64,000 bases of DNA. Source: Delphinus delphis. Taxonomy: Eukaryota; Chordata; Mammalia; Artiodactyla; Delphinidae. The stretch is from NCBI RefSeq assembly GCF_949987515.2, contig NC_082694.2, positions 39,865,951 to 39,929,950 of the forward strand, given 5' to 3'. Position numbers and translations under genes: made by a program. A model generated the notes under the pieces. It was not told the origin of the DNA and made no database searches. It saw only the letters and a program-made list of their open reading frames with translations. Positions 45,393 through 56,725 of the stretch are shown here, piece after piece; the stretch's first letter is position 1, and each line of letters begins with the position of its first letter.

Positions 45393-45525
45393 AAACTCAC
45401 CCTTTTTTTTTTTTTTGCGGTACACGGGCCTCTCGCTGCTGTGGCCTCTCCCACTGCGGAGCACAGGCTCTGGATGCGCAGGCTCAGCGGCCATGGCTCA
45501 CGGGCCCAGCCGAAACTCACCCTTT
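45393..45525 (-). mobile_element. 5'-truncated CHR SINE (antisense) with 13-bp TSD
   Basis: After a T run, the plus strand reads 'gcggtacacgggcctctcgctgctgtggcctctcccactgcggagcacagg..ggctcacgggcccagccg', the reverse complement of the 3' body of the 22883 element. It stops within the SINE, so the tRNA-like promoter half is missing. The 13-bp aaactcacccttt is perfect at 45393-45405 and 45513-45525. Truncation with a perfect TSD suggests incomplete reverse transcription. Confidence 0.95.
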
Positions 45526-46889
45526 AATTTGAAGTCTGGTGTGTTCATAGAGACTCTAGCAGTGTCCTTGTTATTATCAAGTGAGACTTCAATGATGAAT
45601 TTTAGTGTCATAGATACGTGCAACTGGTTACTTTTCTTTGCAGAATAGAACCTACTAGAAGCCAATGGATTCATAAACTCAATGGCTGCAAAGGTTTTCC
45701 TGCCATGCCGGGGAGCCCACTCCCAAGTGGCATCGAGCAGCCACCTCCCTCATAGAACTGTAAGCAAATAATATTTTTTCTGGTTAACAGTGCTGACCAC
45801 ATTTGTCTCCGCGGAAAGAATGTCGGCATCAATGTCCACAGAGTACTCATTTAACCTCGGGAGCAGAGGTGATTTTCTGTTGGTCATTTGGAGGCCCTGC
45901 TCACTGAAAATGGGCATCTGGCTCCACTGACTGGTCATTGTATGTGGTGGGGACAGCTCCACTGGGCTCTGCGTTAAAAGTAGGGACTCACACATACCTT
46001 GCTGATGAATATTCTAGCACAAGCATCTATCTGTTTATCTCTCTGTGTGTCTCTCTAACGTATTTCTTTTAAGGCGTAGCGTCTCCAGAGTCTATGCTCC
46101 TTGAGGAGGGTTTCTTTCTGGAAATCAAGGTCTTAGAATATCTATATTGATTTAGGATTTCCAAAATTGAAAGTCTGTATACATTTTTTGGGGGAAGAAA
46201 CTCATTTCAGTGAGGTCTGTGGTTTGAGTAAATATGTAACATCCCTGCCCCATTCTTTCGTTGTCTTAAAATGTACCTTACAGACTCTTTGGTGCCACTT
46301 TCTGAAGGAAGTTTGAGACCATCAATTGAACAATCACCTTCTCTTTTTCCGGGCCCCCTTCACTCCTACCTCAGCGAACTCATCAAGCTGAGTTTCATTT
46401 TATGTCAGGCAATATCTTAAATACAGTTTTGTTTATGAAATTATAATACGTTTGGATATGATAATGATGTTGATAGGCACAAAAGGCACTTAATAATAGC
46501 CAGGTCTAGAGAATACAAATCCACACCAACCCTCCTTTATTGAACACAAAAACACTCAAAGTTAATGGCCGCTGAAGGCATTTTTGGCTCTGTTGTACGT
46601 GATGGGGTGATTTTTCAGTCAAACAGGCAGCCTATGTATTGAACGTTGGTGGTTGACCAGCCGACTTGGTCCGAATGTTCCAGTTGGCAGTGCAGTGGAA
46701 CAGATAGGAAGAGTTGGTGTAGCTTTGGAGCCAGAGAGAATGTGGCCTGGGTGACTCCTACACAGGCTGTTAAAGAGATGAAGACCCTTTTGTGGGCTAG
46801 ATCCCTGTTCTCCCAGAGATGCTGAAGTTGGTGGGAGGGTGGCAGTCAGTCGGTTGAAGACCCTCATGTTATTACTACCCTTTCCTTGG
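45526..46889. other. Unassigned sequence
   Basis: About 1.4 kb with no recognised repeat or exon. The minus-strand frames at 45750-45995 and 46619-46918 lack recognisable motifs. Confidence 0.35.
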
Positions 46890-47059
46890 AAATCAAAACC
46901 CCAAGGCAATTTGCTCATTCTTGAAAACCTACTCCCTCAAGGTCTCACTCCTTCATGGAGCATTCCTAATAAACCTAATTCTCATTTTACTTGCACCCTT
47001 TCTTATTTCTCCTAGAATTCAGAAAATGTCAAGCTTTGTAGCATCTGATTATTTAATAA
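46890..47059 (+). mobile_element. Possible L2-like fragment
   Basis: 'aaggtctcactccttcatggagcattcctaataaacc' resembles the sense L2 segment around 'caaggcctcagctcaaatg..ggaagccttccc'. Weak. Confidence 0.3.
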
Positions 47060-47599
47060 ATTTTTCTATGCATATACGTCATTTGCACATTATTTTCCTT
47101 TTTTGCAAATTTGAAGTCTCATTTCTTTGTAAACTGTTTTGTTTTTCTTAAGAATGTACTTTGGGTATCTTTCCACATCAGTAAATATCCTTCTACAGTG
47201 TCACTCTTATTAGCTCATAGTGTTCTAGTGTTTGGCTACAACAAACATCATTTCACCAATCTCCCCAGTGTTGGATATTTGGTAAATTTAGTTTTTGTCT
47301 TTGATCCAAGGTTATTATATCACAACTTACTGTGTATAAATCTTTGTGTACTTCCTTGATTATTTTCATAGAATATGTTTCTAGAAGTAGAATAGCTAAA
47401 TCAAGGAGTATTTAAAATTTTTAGTGCTTTTGAACAGTTTTGTCAAATTGTCCAACAGTAGAATTGTCCAATTCTACCAGTTTATACTCCCACCAGTTGT
47501 TATGTATGAGAATGATATTTTTGTCTTAACACCTTCTACATTGTCATTTAAAAAAAATTAGTAATAAGTTTAGAGGCGAAAACTGTTTTTCGCATTTTG

Positions 47600-48000
47600 G
47601 CTTGCATCTTCTTTTATTTATTTTTATTTATCTATTTTTTTTGATTTTTTTTGATTTTATTTTTTATACAGCATGTTCTTATTAGTTATCTATTTTATAC
47701 ATATGTCAATCCTAAACTCCCAATTCATCCCACCACCCCCACCCCCCCGCCACTTCCCCCCTTGGTGTCCATGCATTTGTTCTCTACATCTGTATCTCTA
47801 TTTCTGCCCTGCAAACAAGTTCATCTGTACCATTTTTCTAGGTTCCACATATATGCGTTAATATACGATATTTGTTTTTCTCTTTCTGACTTACTTCACT
47901 CTGTATGACAGTCTCTAGATCCATCCACGTCTCTACAAATGACTCAATTTCATTCTTTTTTATGGCTGAGTAATATTCCATTTGACTTGCATCTCCTTAA
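47600..48000 (-). mobile_element. 5'-truncated L1 insertion (antisense) with imperfect TSD
   Basis: Body about 47616-47983. Plus strand: T/A-rich tail, 'tatacagcatgttcttattagttatc', C-rich tract, 'acttacttcactctgtatgacag', ending at 'tatggctgagtaatattcca'. The flanks 'cttgcatcttctttt' (47601-47615) and 'cttgcatctccttaa' (47986-48000) are similar, a decayed TSD. Confidence 0.85.
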
Positions 48001-48039
48001 ATTTTTTTAGTTTTCCTTAGAATCTGTATTTGGTGTCAT

Positions 48040-48312
48040 TCTCTAGTTGTTCTTTTTTTTTTTTTTCTTCCCTTCCTCTTTTGTTCTCTCTCTCTTTTTT
48101 TTAACATCTTTATTGGAGTATAATTGCTTCACAATACTGTGTTAGTTTCTGTTGTACAACAAAGCGAATCAGCCATATGCATATACATGTCCCCATATCC
48201 CCTCCCTCTTGAGCCTCCCTCCCACCCTCCCTATCCCACCCCTCTAGGTGGTCACAAAGCACCGAGCTGATCTCCCTGTGCTATGCAGCTGCTTCCCATC
48301 TCTAGTTGTTCT
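48040..48312 (-). mobile_element. Short 5'-truncated L1 (antisense) with perfect 14-bp TSD
   Basis: Body 48054-48298: a T-rich tail, then 'aacatctttattggagtataattgc', 'caatactgtgttagtttctgttgtacaac', ending 'ctatgcagctgcttccca'. The 14-bp tctctagttgttct is identical at 48040-48053 and 48299-48312. About 245 bp of 3' UTR only. Confidence 0.95.
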
Positions 48313-48539
48313 GTTTTGCATGGTGATGTTCTTTAACTCCTGGGCATAGGGGCTGTGTTTTCCATTTCTTAAAATAGGAAGCATAGCACTGAGATGTGAT
48401 AGGTACTTTATGAATTCTTATTCAATTGAATTAATTTGAAATTGAAGAAAAGATTAAAGCCCTATATCTCTTTCATAGTTTTGATAGTTCAGAAATTGGG
48501 GAGAAATTTGGGAGAAGGATTAAAAGTGAATGAATTTCC

Positions 48540-49205
48540 ATTAGAAATTAGAAAAATGTAAGATATCAAACAAAAGCAAGTTTGAGAGGTTGTGGGTCGG
48601 TAAAATCTCTTACACTTTTCTAGTGGTACAGCTGCTCAAGAGAATCATTTGCCTCTGCCTCATACGGTGAACATTTGCCCACCCTATGGCCTAGCAAACC
48701 CACCTCTAGAAAAACTCTTGCACATGTTCATGAACCTTCATAGCTGTCCTTCTCTGCCCACCAAACATATGGAAATAACTTGAATGCCCATCATCAAGAA
48801 AATGGATAAATACACTCTGTTATACAGTGGAATACAATATATCTTACAACATGGATAAATCTTGCAGAATAATACGGAATAAAAACAGTAAGTTTCAGAA
48901 AACCACACATAGTATAATACTGGGTTTGTTTCGTTCTCAAGAGCACAAGAAGCTTAAGCTTACACACATTTGTGGTAAAACCAGTCTTAAAAAAAAAAAG
49001 CAATAAAAATTAGGACTGTGATTATGTCTGGAGGAGGAGAGGAAGATGGAGAAAGGAGAGGAGAGATATATGCAAGTGGGTGCAGGTTATTCTCAAAATG
49101 TTCTAATTTTTTAATTGGATGGGACTTCACAAATATTCATTACATTGTGCTTTATAAGTTAATATGTGTTATTTGTAAATTCGATTGTTTCGAATAAATT
49201 TAAAA
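48540..49205 (+). mobile_element. Old L1 3' end (sense)
   Basis: 'tatggaaataacttgaatgcccatcatcaagaaaatggataaatac', 'acagtggaatacaatatatc', 'acatggataaatcttgcagaataatacgg' and a later 'gattatgtctggaggaggag' follow the sense order of the ORF2 tail and 3' UTR of an old L1M-type element. No frame is open. Confidence 0.65.
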
Positions 49206-49824
49206 GATAACAAAGGAAAGAAATAATGAAAATAAAACGGAATGCTGCTAGTAAGAGGGCAATTTCTTAAGTCTTCTAGCAGAAAACCCTGTCACTTTGT
49301 TTGCTATAGTTTCTTAGTGGTGATGGTTGCTTATTTTCTAAATCTCCACTTCAAAAACACTCTTTAAGTCGGTGAAAGTGCTTATTAATGGACAAGTGTC
49401 CAAGGTGGTTTCTTAGTGCTCCTACCTCCCTTCTGTCCCCTAATGATTTCTCCCCAACGAGGTTGCCCTGTGGATTGGAGTAATGGGCTGGAATAACTCG
49501 GCTGATCACTGATGACTTTCTGGCCGGGCTGACACTGTTCTCAGTCACCATGCAGGCTGAATGGGTGACTTTTGGAAGTCACAGTGAAGATGCTGTTTTC
49601 TGGTTGACAAAAACTCTTATATTTGATTCTATATGTTACTTTCCTACCTGCCTTGAATTCCCATCTGAATGTAGGATATGACTGAGTAGTTCAAATATTT
49701 TTCTGCAAGGGAGAGGGAGACAGCTTGAGTGTAATGGGAAGGGACAAAACTCCTCACTGTCTTTGGGAGGTTTGCTATTCCTCCTAGTATTTTGGAAATA
49801 TTCTGTTTTTCACTTTGAGTTTTG
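49206..49824. other. Unassigned sequence
   Basis: Nothing recognised. Confidence 0.35.
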
Positions 49825-50035
49825 GGCTAGGACAACTGGAGGTGATTTTGTCCTCCAGGGCACATTTGACTGTCTGGAGATGTTTCTGGTGGTGGTGGTG
49901 GTGGTGGGGTGCTACTGACGTCTTGTGAGTGGAGGCCAGGGATGCTGCTAAGTGTCTTACAGCACACAGGACAACCCCCACGACAAAGAGTTATGTGGCT
50001 CAAAATATCAACAGTGCCGAAGTCGAGAAACACTG
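49825..50035 (+). mobile_element. MER20-like hAT remnant with GGT expansion
   Basis: 'ctggagatgtttctgg', 'ggtgctactgacgtcttgtgagtggaggccagggatgctgctaagtgtcttacagcacacaggac', 'caaagagttatgtggctcaaaatatcaacagtgccgaagtcgagaaacactgg' match the MER20 order to its terminal 'gagaaacactg'. A (GGT)n run (49887-49908) sits inside. MER20 copies have been recruited as regulatory DNA in placental mammals, but nothing here shows that for this copy. Confidence 0.85.
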
Positions 50036-50244
50036 GCTAGGAGTATGTTTCCTTTTCCACTAGGGGACAGAGATTCTTTGGGCATCTGAAAAATGAAAGT
50101 GCTTTCTTTGAAAATTGATCTATTCAATAGAGTGTAGAGGCATCAGACAGGCAGCGAATGGTCACAGTGGTCTCTAGTCCCACACTGGCATGGATTTGTG
50201 GCTCACTTCCTAAAGCTTTTTGTCATCTGCACGCAGAGGTAATT

Positions 50245-50375
50245 CATCTAAATTATCTTCCTCCAGATGAGTGTAAGCAACTTGAAGGCAGGACCCGTGG
50301 CTTATGCTGCTTTGTGTCTTCCACAGAATTGCTTCTAAAGTAGGTGCCCCCTGATATTCTGCTGAATGAAGAATG
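50245..50375 (+). mobile_element. L2 3' end (sense)
   Basis: 'gagtgtaagcaacttgaaggcaggacccgtggcttatg', 'gcttctaaagtaggtgccccctgatattctgctgaatgaagaatgaac' is the typical L2 3' terminus. It ends just before the L1 insertion. Confidence 0.75.
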
Positions 50376-50390
50376 AACCAGTTGATTAAA

Positions 50391-53300
50391 AAGTAAAGCT
50401 GAGAGGTGCAGTCAAGATGGCAGAGTAGGAGGATGTCGAGTTCGTGTCTCGACGAACTCGAAAAAGACCCACAAAAAGAAACCCAAAACAATTAAGAAAA
50501 TGGTAATAGGAACATACATATCGATAACTACCTTAAATGTAAATGAATTAAATGCTCCAACCAAAAGTCACAGACTGGCTGAATGGATACAAAAACAAGA
50601 CCATATATATGCTACCTGCAAGAGACCCACTTCAGACCTAGGGACACATACAGACTGAAAGTGAGGGGATGGAAAAAGATATTCCACGCAAATGGAGATC
50701 AAAAGAAAGCTGGAGTAGCAATACTCATATCAGATAAAATAGACTTTAAAATAAAGACTGTTACAAAAGTAAAGGAAGAACACTACATAATGATCAAGGG
50801 ATCTATCCAAGAAGAAGATATAACAATTATAAATATTTATGCACCCAACATAGGAGCACCTCAATACATAAGGCAAATGCTAACAGCCATAAAAGGGGAA
50901 ATAGACAGTAACACAATAATACTGGGGGACTTTAACACCTCACTTACACGAATGGACAGATCATCCAGACAGGAAATAATTAAGGAAGCACAAGCTTTAA
51001 ATGACACAATAGACCAAATAGACTTAATTGATATTTATAGGACATCCCACCTGAAAGCAGCAGAATACACTTTCTTCTCAAGTGCACACAGAACATTTTC
51101 CAGGATAGATCACATCTTGGGTCACAAATCAAGCCTCAAAAAAATTTAAGAAAATTAAAATCCTTTCAAGCATCTTTTCTGACCACAATGCTGTGAGACT
51201 AGAAACCAATTATAGGAAAAAGAAATCTGTAAAAAACCACAAACACGTGGAGGCTAAACAATACATTACTGAATAACCAAGAGATCACTGAAGAAATCAA
51301 AGACGATATCAAAAAATTCATAGTAACAAATGACAACGAAAACACAATGACCCAAAACCTATGGGACACAGCAAAAGCAGTTCTAAGAGGGAAGTTTATA
51401 GCAATTCAGTCCTACCTCAAGAAACAAGAAAAATCTCAAATAAACAATCTAACCTTACCTAAAGCAACTAGAGAAAGAACAAACAAACCCCAAAGTTAGT
51501 AGGAGGAAAGAAATCATAAAAATCAAAGCAGAAATAAATTAAATAGAAAGGAAGAAAACAATAGCAAAAGTCAATGAAACTAAAAGCTGGTTCCTTTAGA
51601 AGATAAACAAAATTGATAAACCTTTAGCCAGGCTCATCAAGAAAAAATGGGAGAGAACTCAAATCAATAAAATTAGAAATGAAAAAGGAGAAATTACAAC
51701 TGACAGCACAGAAATACAAAGCCTTATAAGGGACTACTACAGGCAATATATGCCAATAAAATGAACAACCTAGAAGAAATGGATGAATTCTTGGAAAGGT
51801 ACAACCTTCCAAGACTGAACCAGGAAGAAATAGAAAATATAAACAGACTAATCACAAGTAATGAAATTGAAACTGTAATTAAAATTTTTCCAACAAACAA
51901 AAGTCCAGGACCAGACAGCTTCACAGGTGAATTCTATCAAACATTTAGAGAAGAGCTAACGTCCATCCTTCTCAAACTTCCAAAAAATTGCAGAGGAAGG
52001 AACACTCCCAAGCTCATTCTACAAGGCCACCATCACCCTGATACCAAAACCAGACAAAGATACTACAAAAAAAGAAAATTACAGACCAATATCACTGATG
52101 AACATAGACGCAAAAATCCTCAGCAAAATAATAGCAAACAGAATCCAGCGACACATTAAAGGCATCATGATCAAGTGAGATTTATCCCAGGAATGCAAGG
52201 GTTTTTCAGTATATGCAAATCAGTCACAGTGATGCACCATATCAACAGATTAAAGAATAAAAACCATATGATTATCTCAATAGATGCAAAAAAGCTTTTG
52301 ACAAAATTCAACACCGATTTATGATAAAAACTCTCTAGAAAGTGGGCATAGAGGGAATCTACCTCAACATAATAAAGGCCATATATGACAAACCCCTAGA
52401 AGACATCATTCTCAGTGGTGAAAAACTGAAAGCATTTCCTCTAATATCAGGAACAAGGCAAGGATTTCCATTCTCACCACTATTCTTCAACATAGTTTTG
52501 GAAGTCCTAGCCATGGCAATCAGAGAAGAAAAAGAAATAAAAGGAATACAGATTGGAAAAGAAGAAGTAAAACTGTCACTGTTAGCAGATGACATGATAG
52601 TTTACGTAGATGATCCTAAAGATGCCACCAGAAAACTACTAGAGCTAATCAATGAATTTGGTAAAGTTGGAGGATACAAAATTAATGCACAGAAATCTCT
52701 TGCATTCCTATACACTAACAATGAAAGATCAGAAAGAGAAATTAAGGAAACAATGCCATTTACCATTGCAACAAAAAGAATAAAATACGTACGAATAATA
52801 GGTAAGGAGGCAAAAGACCCGTTCTCAGAAAACTATAAAACACTGTGAAAGAAATCAAAGATGACCCAAACAGATGGAGAGATATACCATGTTCTTGGAT
52901 TGGAAGAATCAATATTGTGAAAATGACTATACTACCCAAAGCAATCTACAGATTCAATGCAATCCCTATCAAATTACCAATGGCAGTTTTCATAGACTTA
53001 GAGCAAAAAATTTTACATCTTGTATGGAAACACAAAAGACCCTGAATAGCCAAAGCAATCTTGAGAAAGAAAAATGTATCTGGAGGATTCAGGCTCTGTG
53101 ACTTCAGACTATACTACAAAGCTACAGTAGTCAAGACAGTATGGTACTGGCACAAGAACAAATATAGATTGATGGTATAGGATAGAAAGCCCAGAGATAA
53201 ACCCATGCACCTATGGACACCTATGTCACCTAATCCATGACAAAGGAGGCAAGGATATACAATGGAGAAAAGACAGTCTCTTCTATAAGTGGTGCTGGGA

Positions 53301-54663
53301 AAACAGGATAGCTACATGTAAAAGAACGAAATTAGAACACTGCCTAACACTGTACACAAAAATAAACTCAAAATGGATTAAAGACCTAGATGTAAGGCCA
53401 GACACTATAAAACTCTTAGAGAAAAACATAGGAAGAACACTCTGACGTAAATCACAGCAAGATCTTTTTTGACCCACCTCCTTGAGTAATGGAAATAAAA
53501 ACAAAAATAAACAAATGGGACCTAATGAAACTTACAAGCTTTTGCACAGCAGAGGAAACTATAAACAAGGTGAAAAGACAACCCTCAGAATGGAAGAAAA
53601 TATTTGCAAATGAATCAATGGACAAAGGATTAATCTCCAAAATACATAAACAGCTCATGTGGCTCAATATCCAAAAAACAAACAACCCAATCACAAAATG
53701 GGCAGAAGACCTAAATAGACATTTCTCCAAAGAAGACACACAGGTGGCCAAGAGGCACATGAAAAGATGCTCAACATCACTAATTATGAGAGAAATGCAA
53801 ATCAAAACTACAATGAGATATCACCACACACCAGTCAGAATGGCCATCATCAAAAAATCTACAAACAATAAATGCTGGAGAGGGTGTGGAGAAAAGGGAA
53901 CCCTCCTGCACTGTTGGTGAGAATGTAAATTGATACAACCACTATGGAGAACAGTATGGAGGTTGTTTAAAAAACTAAAAATAGAACTACCATATGACCC
54001 AGCAATCCCACTACTGGACACATACCCTGATAAAACCATAATTCAGAAAGACACACATACCACAGTATTCATTGCAGCAGTATTTACAATAGCCAGGACA
54101 TGGAAGCAACCTAAATGTCCATCAGCAGACAAATGGGTAAAGAAGATGTGGTACATATATACAGTGGATTACTCAGCTATAAAAAGGAGCGAAATTGGGT
54201 CATTTGTAGAGATGTGGATGGACCCAGAGTCTGTTGCACAGAGTGAAGTAAGTCAGAATGAGAAAAATATTGCATATTAACGCGTATATGTTGAATCTAG
54301 AAGAGTGGTACAGATGAACCAATTTACAGGGCAGGAATAGAGATGCGGATGTAGAAAATGGACATGTGGACATGGAGGGGAAGGGTGGGTGGGATGAACT
54401 GGGAGATTAGGATTGACATATATACAGTACCCAGTGTAAAATAGATAGCTAGTGCAAACCTGTTGTATAGCACAGGGAGCTCAGCTCGGTGTTCTGTGAT
54501 GATCTAGATGGGTGGCATGGGGGGGGGGGCAGTGGGAGGAAGGTCCAGGAGGGAGGGGATATATGTATACATATAGTTGGTTCACTTCGTTGTACAGCAG
54601 AAACTAATACAGCATTGTAAAGCAACTATACCCCAATATATAAAAAAAGAAGTGAAGTTGAGA
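50391..54663 (+). mobile_element. L1 element lacking ORF1, with 14-bp near-TSD
   Basis: Body about 50405-54649. A ~95-bp head ('gtcaagatggcagagtaggagg', like an L1 5' UTR start) runs straight into ORF2 at 50500, so ORF1 and most of the 5' UTR are absent. ORF2 is near full length (ends about 54283), followed by a 3' UTR with a G-rich block (54500-54557) and an A-rich tail. The flanks aagtaaagctgaga (50391-50404) and aagtgaagttgaga (54650-54663) agree at 12 of 14 positions, consistent with an aged TSD. Confidence 0.92.
50500..54283 (+). pseudogene. L1 ORF2 (endonuclease-reverse transcriptase), broken
   Basis: ORF2 of an active L1 encodes an APE-type endonuclease, a reverse transcriptase and a C-terminal Cys-rich segment, and drives target-primed reverse transcription. 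Here the start is taken at 50500 (MVIGTYISITTLNVN). A base appears lost near 50600, shifting frame before the catalytic QETHF. GDFN is at about 50927-50938 and SDHN follows the break near 51145. RT motifs include [13 protein letters not shown] (52453-52491; the usual form is closer to TRQGCPLSPLLFN) and LADD (52582-52593; usually FADD). TGA stops interrupt at 53043-53045 and 53918-53920 (in the Cys-rich HCW segment). At least five frame breaks make it non-functional. Length is close to the usual ~1275 codons. Confidence 0.93.
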
Positions 54664-54794
54664 ACTTTGTCCACAGAGGGCTTGTTAGAAGGAGAATTGA
54701 GGGTTGAGAGGGGCTTGGTAGGGTTGGGGGTAGGGGACATCCACTGCCACTCCCAAGCCCTAAATTATAGATGGTTGTTGTACAAGGGGTCATC
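54664..54794. other. Unassigned sequence
   Basis: Short spacer after the L1; nothing recognised. Confidence 0.35.
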
Positions 54795-54935
54795 TCTCTT
54801 AATTCCTTGATTCCTAGTGGAGGAGATTAAGACTCAGAGAAACTGAGTATTTTACACAAGTTCGCACAGCAACTTGCTGGCAGGTGTGAAAGAATGTATT
54901 CATCCTGGTGCTTCCTGTTCACTTCGCTGCCCAGC
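54795..54935 (-). mobile_element. MIR fragment (antisense)
   Basis: 'gaggagattaagactcagagaaactgagtattttacacaagttcgcacagcaacttgctggcaggtgtg' is the antisense MIR core ('gatgaggaaactgaggc..agttaagtaacttgcccaaggtcacacagc'). Confidence 0.6.
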
Positions 54936-55139
54936 AAGTTCTCTTCTTAAGGACCTGCATGAGGCCCTGAAATATAGGGCTCATGATTTTCAGGGATGAT
55001 GTGTGTGCTTCTGAGTGTCTCTCTGTGTACGTGAGCATGTACTAAATGTCCCCAGGCTCTGGGTGTTTGAGCATAGATGTTTCCTGACCTGTTCCTGACT
55101 CCTAGCACTACCTCTCTTCTGGGTCCTGCTAGTGCAGCC

Positions 55140-55310
55140 TGTACTGCCCTGACCGGAGCACTTACCATATTTTGTTGGGCTTGTGAATTTAACATCTGTC
55201 TTCCATGCTAGCTTTGAGAGGGCATGGAATATATTTGTCTTGTTCAATGCTGACTGAGCACATAAAAGATGCTTCATAAATGATTTTCCATGAGGGCATA
55301 AATAAATAAA
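55140..55310 (+). mobile_element. L2 3' end (sense)
   Basis: 'gctagctttgagagggcatggaatatatttgtcttgttcaatgctg' and 'gagcacataaaagatgcttcataaatgattttc' are the sense L2 3' landmarks. Confidence 0.65.
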
Positions 55311-56474
55311 TATTATATCAGGGATGGCCATTTTGGGCTCATTTCTGGGGAGGATGTTGTTTGGGTGGGCTCCTTGCTGGTGATGTATAGCTTACCAAAA
55401 GGGGTGGAGTTGTTGAAGATAAATTTTGCCTAGGTGGCAAATGTTGGGAGCTCAACTCCTGGCCTGGGAGGGTGTGGATGGTGGGCCAATACCACCCTAG
55501 CTGTGCATTCATGAAACCCAAGACCCCTGATGGTAGAGAGCCTGGCTCAAGAAGTAGCCTCATCCTCAGTGTGATTTTTGTTGTTGTTGTCATGGGGGCC
55601 ATTGATATCTGTGGTGGTTTTTTTTTTTTTTTCCAGACTATAATGTCTGAGCAATCTGCCCACAGCTTGTCATATGGAAGATGAGATAGCTCATTATCCT
55701 GAAAATCTTTCAATAGCTGCTCATAGTAGGGTCAGTTAAGTACAGAGGGTCTGCTATCATTCAGAATCTTCCTATTCTCATTGAAGTTAAATCCAGTATT
55801 TTTTTCACACACTATTTTTCTTTGTCTACCAATCTGGGGAGGGGGGATGGAGAATACACAGGGTATTATAATGGGTGTCAATTCAAGTTAAGATGAGTGG
55901 CTCCTGCCCCCGATCGCCTCGATGCTTCTGTAACTTCTGATGGACTCGGTTCATTGGGAGACCATTTCAGATGGATTCTTGTGGGCTCAGTGTTTATGTA
56001 GAATGACTCTCTGCTCTACAGAAGGCACCAAAAGAGAAGCAGAACAGAAAGTGGGGAAGGGCAAGCAGCATTGCTTTCTGTTTTCTGTGGAAGCATCTGA
56101 AAAAGAGAAGTCTGAGAAAGTTTCCATCCATGGACTAACTTATTTCTCCCCAGTCCCGAGACCTCTCAGGACCCACCCTTTCTTGGATGCTTGATTTCCT
56201 CACTGTGTCATGAATATGCACCCCCTTAAACTGCCCTTCCAGGTTCTTACTCATGCTGTTACCCATAAGATAAGCTCTCCTTGCACCCTTCACAAATCTA
56301 AGTCTGAGAACCTTTAACACCCGCTCAAGTTCCCAGTGGTCCATGAAGCCTCCATCAGAGGCAGAACTGGTATGGGGAGGGCAGGTGGCATTGCTTGTGG
56401 TTTTCTGTGTGAGTGGGGAGATAGCAATACGTATAGCAGCCATCATAAACCTCTTCACTTTATTTGTAACATTG
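55311..56474. other. Unassigned sequence with a T-run
   Basis: A T run sits at about 55617-55633. The rest has no recognised repeat. Frames at 55339-55713, 55940-56194 and 56135-56458 have no recognisable motifs. Confidence 0.35.
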
Positions 56475-56725
56475 ACAATTAATGAGCACTTATTGTGTAC
56501 TAGGCAAAATTTTAAGCACTTTTCAAGCTTTATTTATTTCTCAAATCACCCTTTGAGATAGGTACTATACTATTTCCCCCTTAGAGGGGAGAAATCTGAA
56601 GCACAGTGAGAGTAAGTAATTTGTTCAAAGTCATTTAGCTAATAAGGGGGGAACTGAGTTTGAACCCAAGCAGTCTGACCTCAGAGACTATGATCTCATG
56701 ATACTATATCAGACTCTGTGGTTTA
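56475..56725 (-). mobile_element. MIR (antisense)
   Basis: 'gacaattaatgagcacttattgtgtactaggc', 'gagataggtactatactatttcccc', 'gaagcacagtgagagtaagtaatttgttcaaagtcatttagctaataag' and 'gagtttgaacccaagcagtctgacctcagagac' give a complete antisense MIR. Confidence 0.9.

Larger units (their letters stand above)
47060..48375 (-). mobile_element. Old antisense L1 host sequence, interrupted twice
   Basis: The older L1-like sequence runs 47060-47615 ('tagaagtagaatagctaaatcaagg', 'ttgtcaaattgtcc', 'accagtttatactcccaccag'), resumes at about 47984-48053, and again after 48299. The two gaps are younger antisense L1 insertions listed separately. Confidence 0.6.

Noticed and set aside
47651..47908. Hydrophobic plus-strand frames over the L1 nest
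   Set aside because: They are antisense translations of L1 3' sequence.
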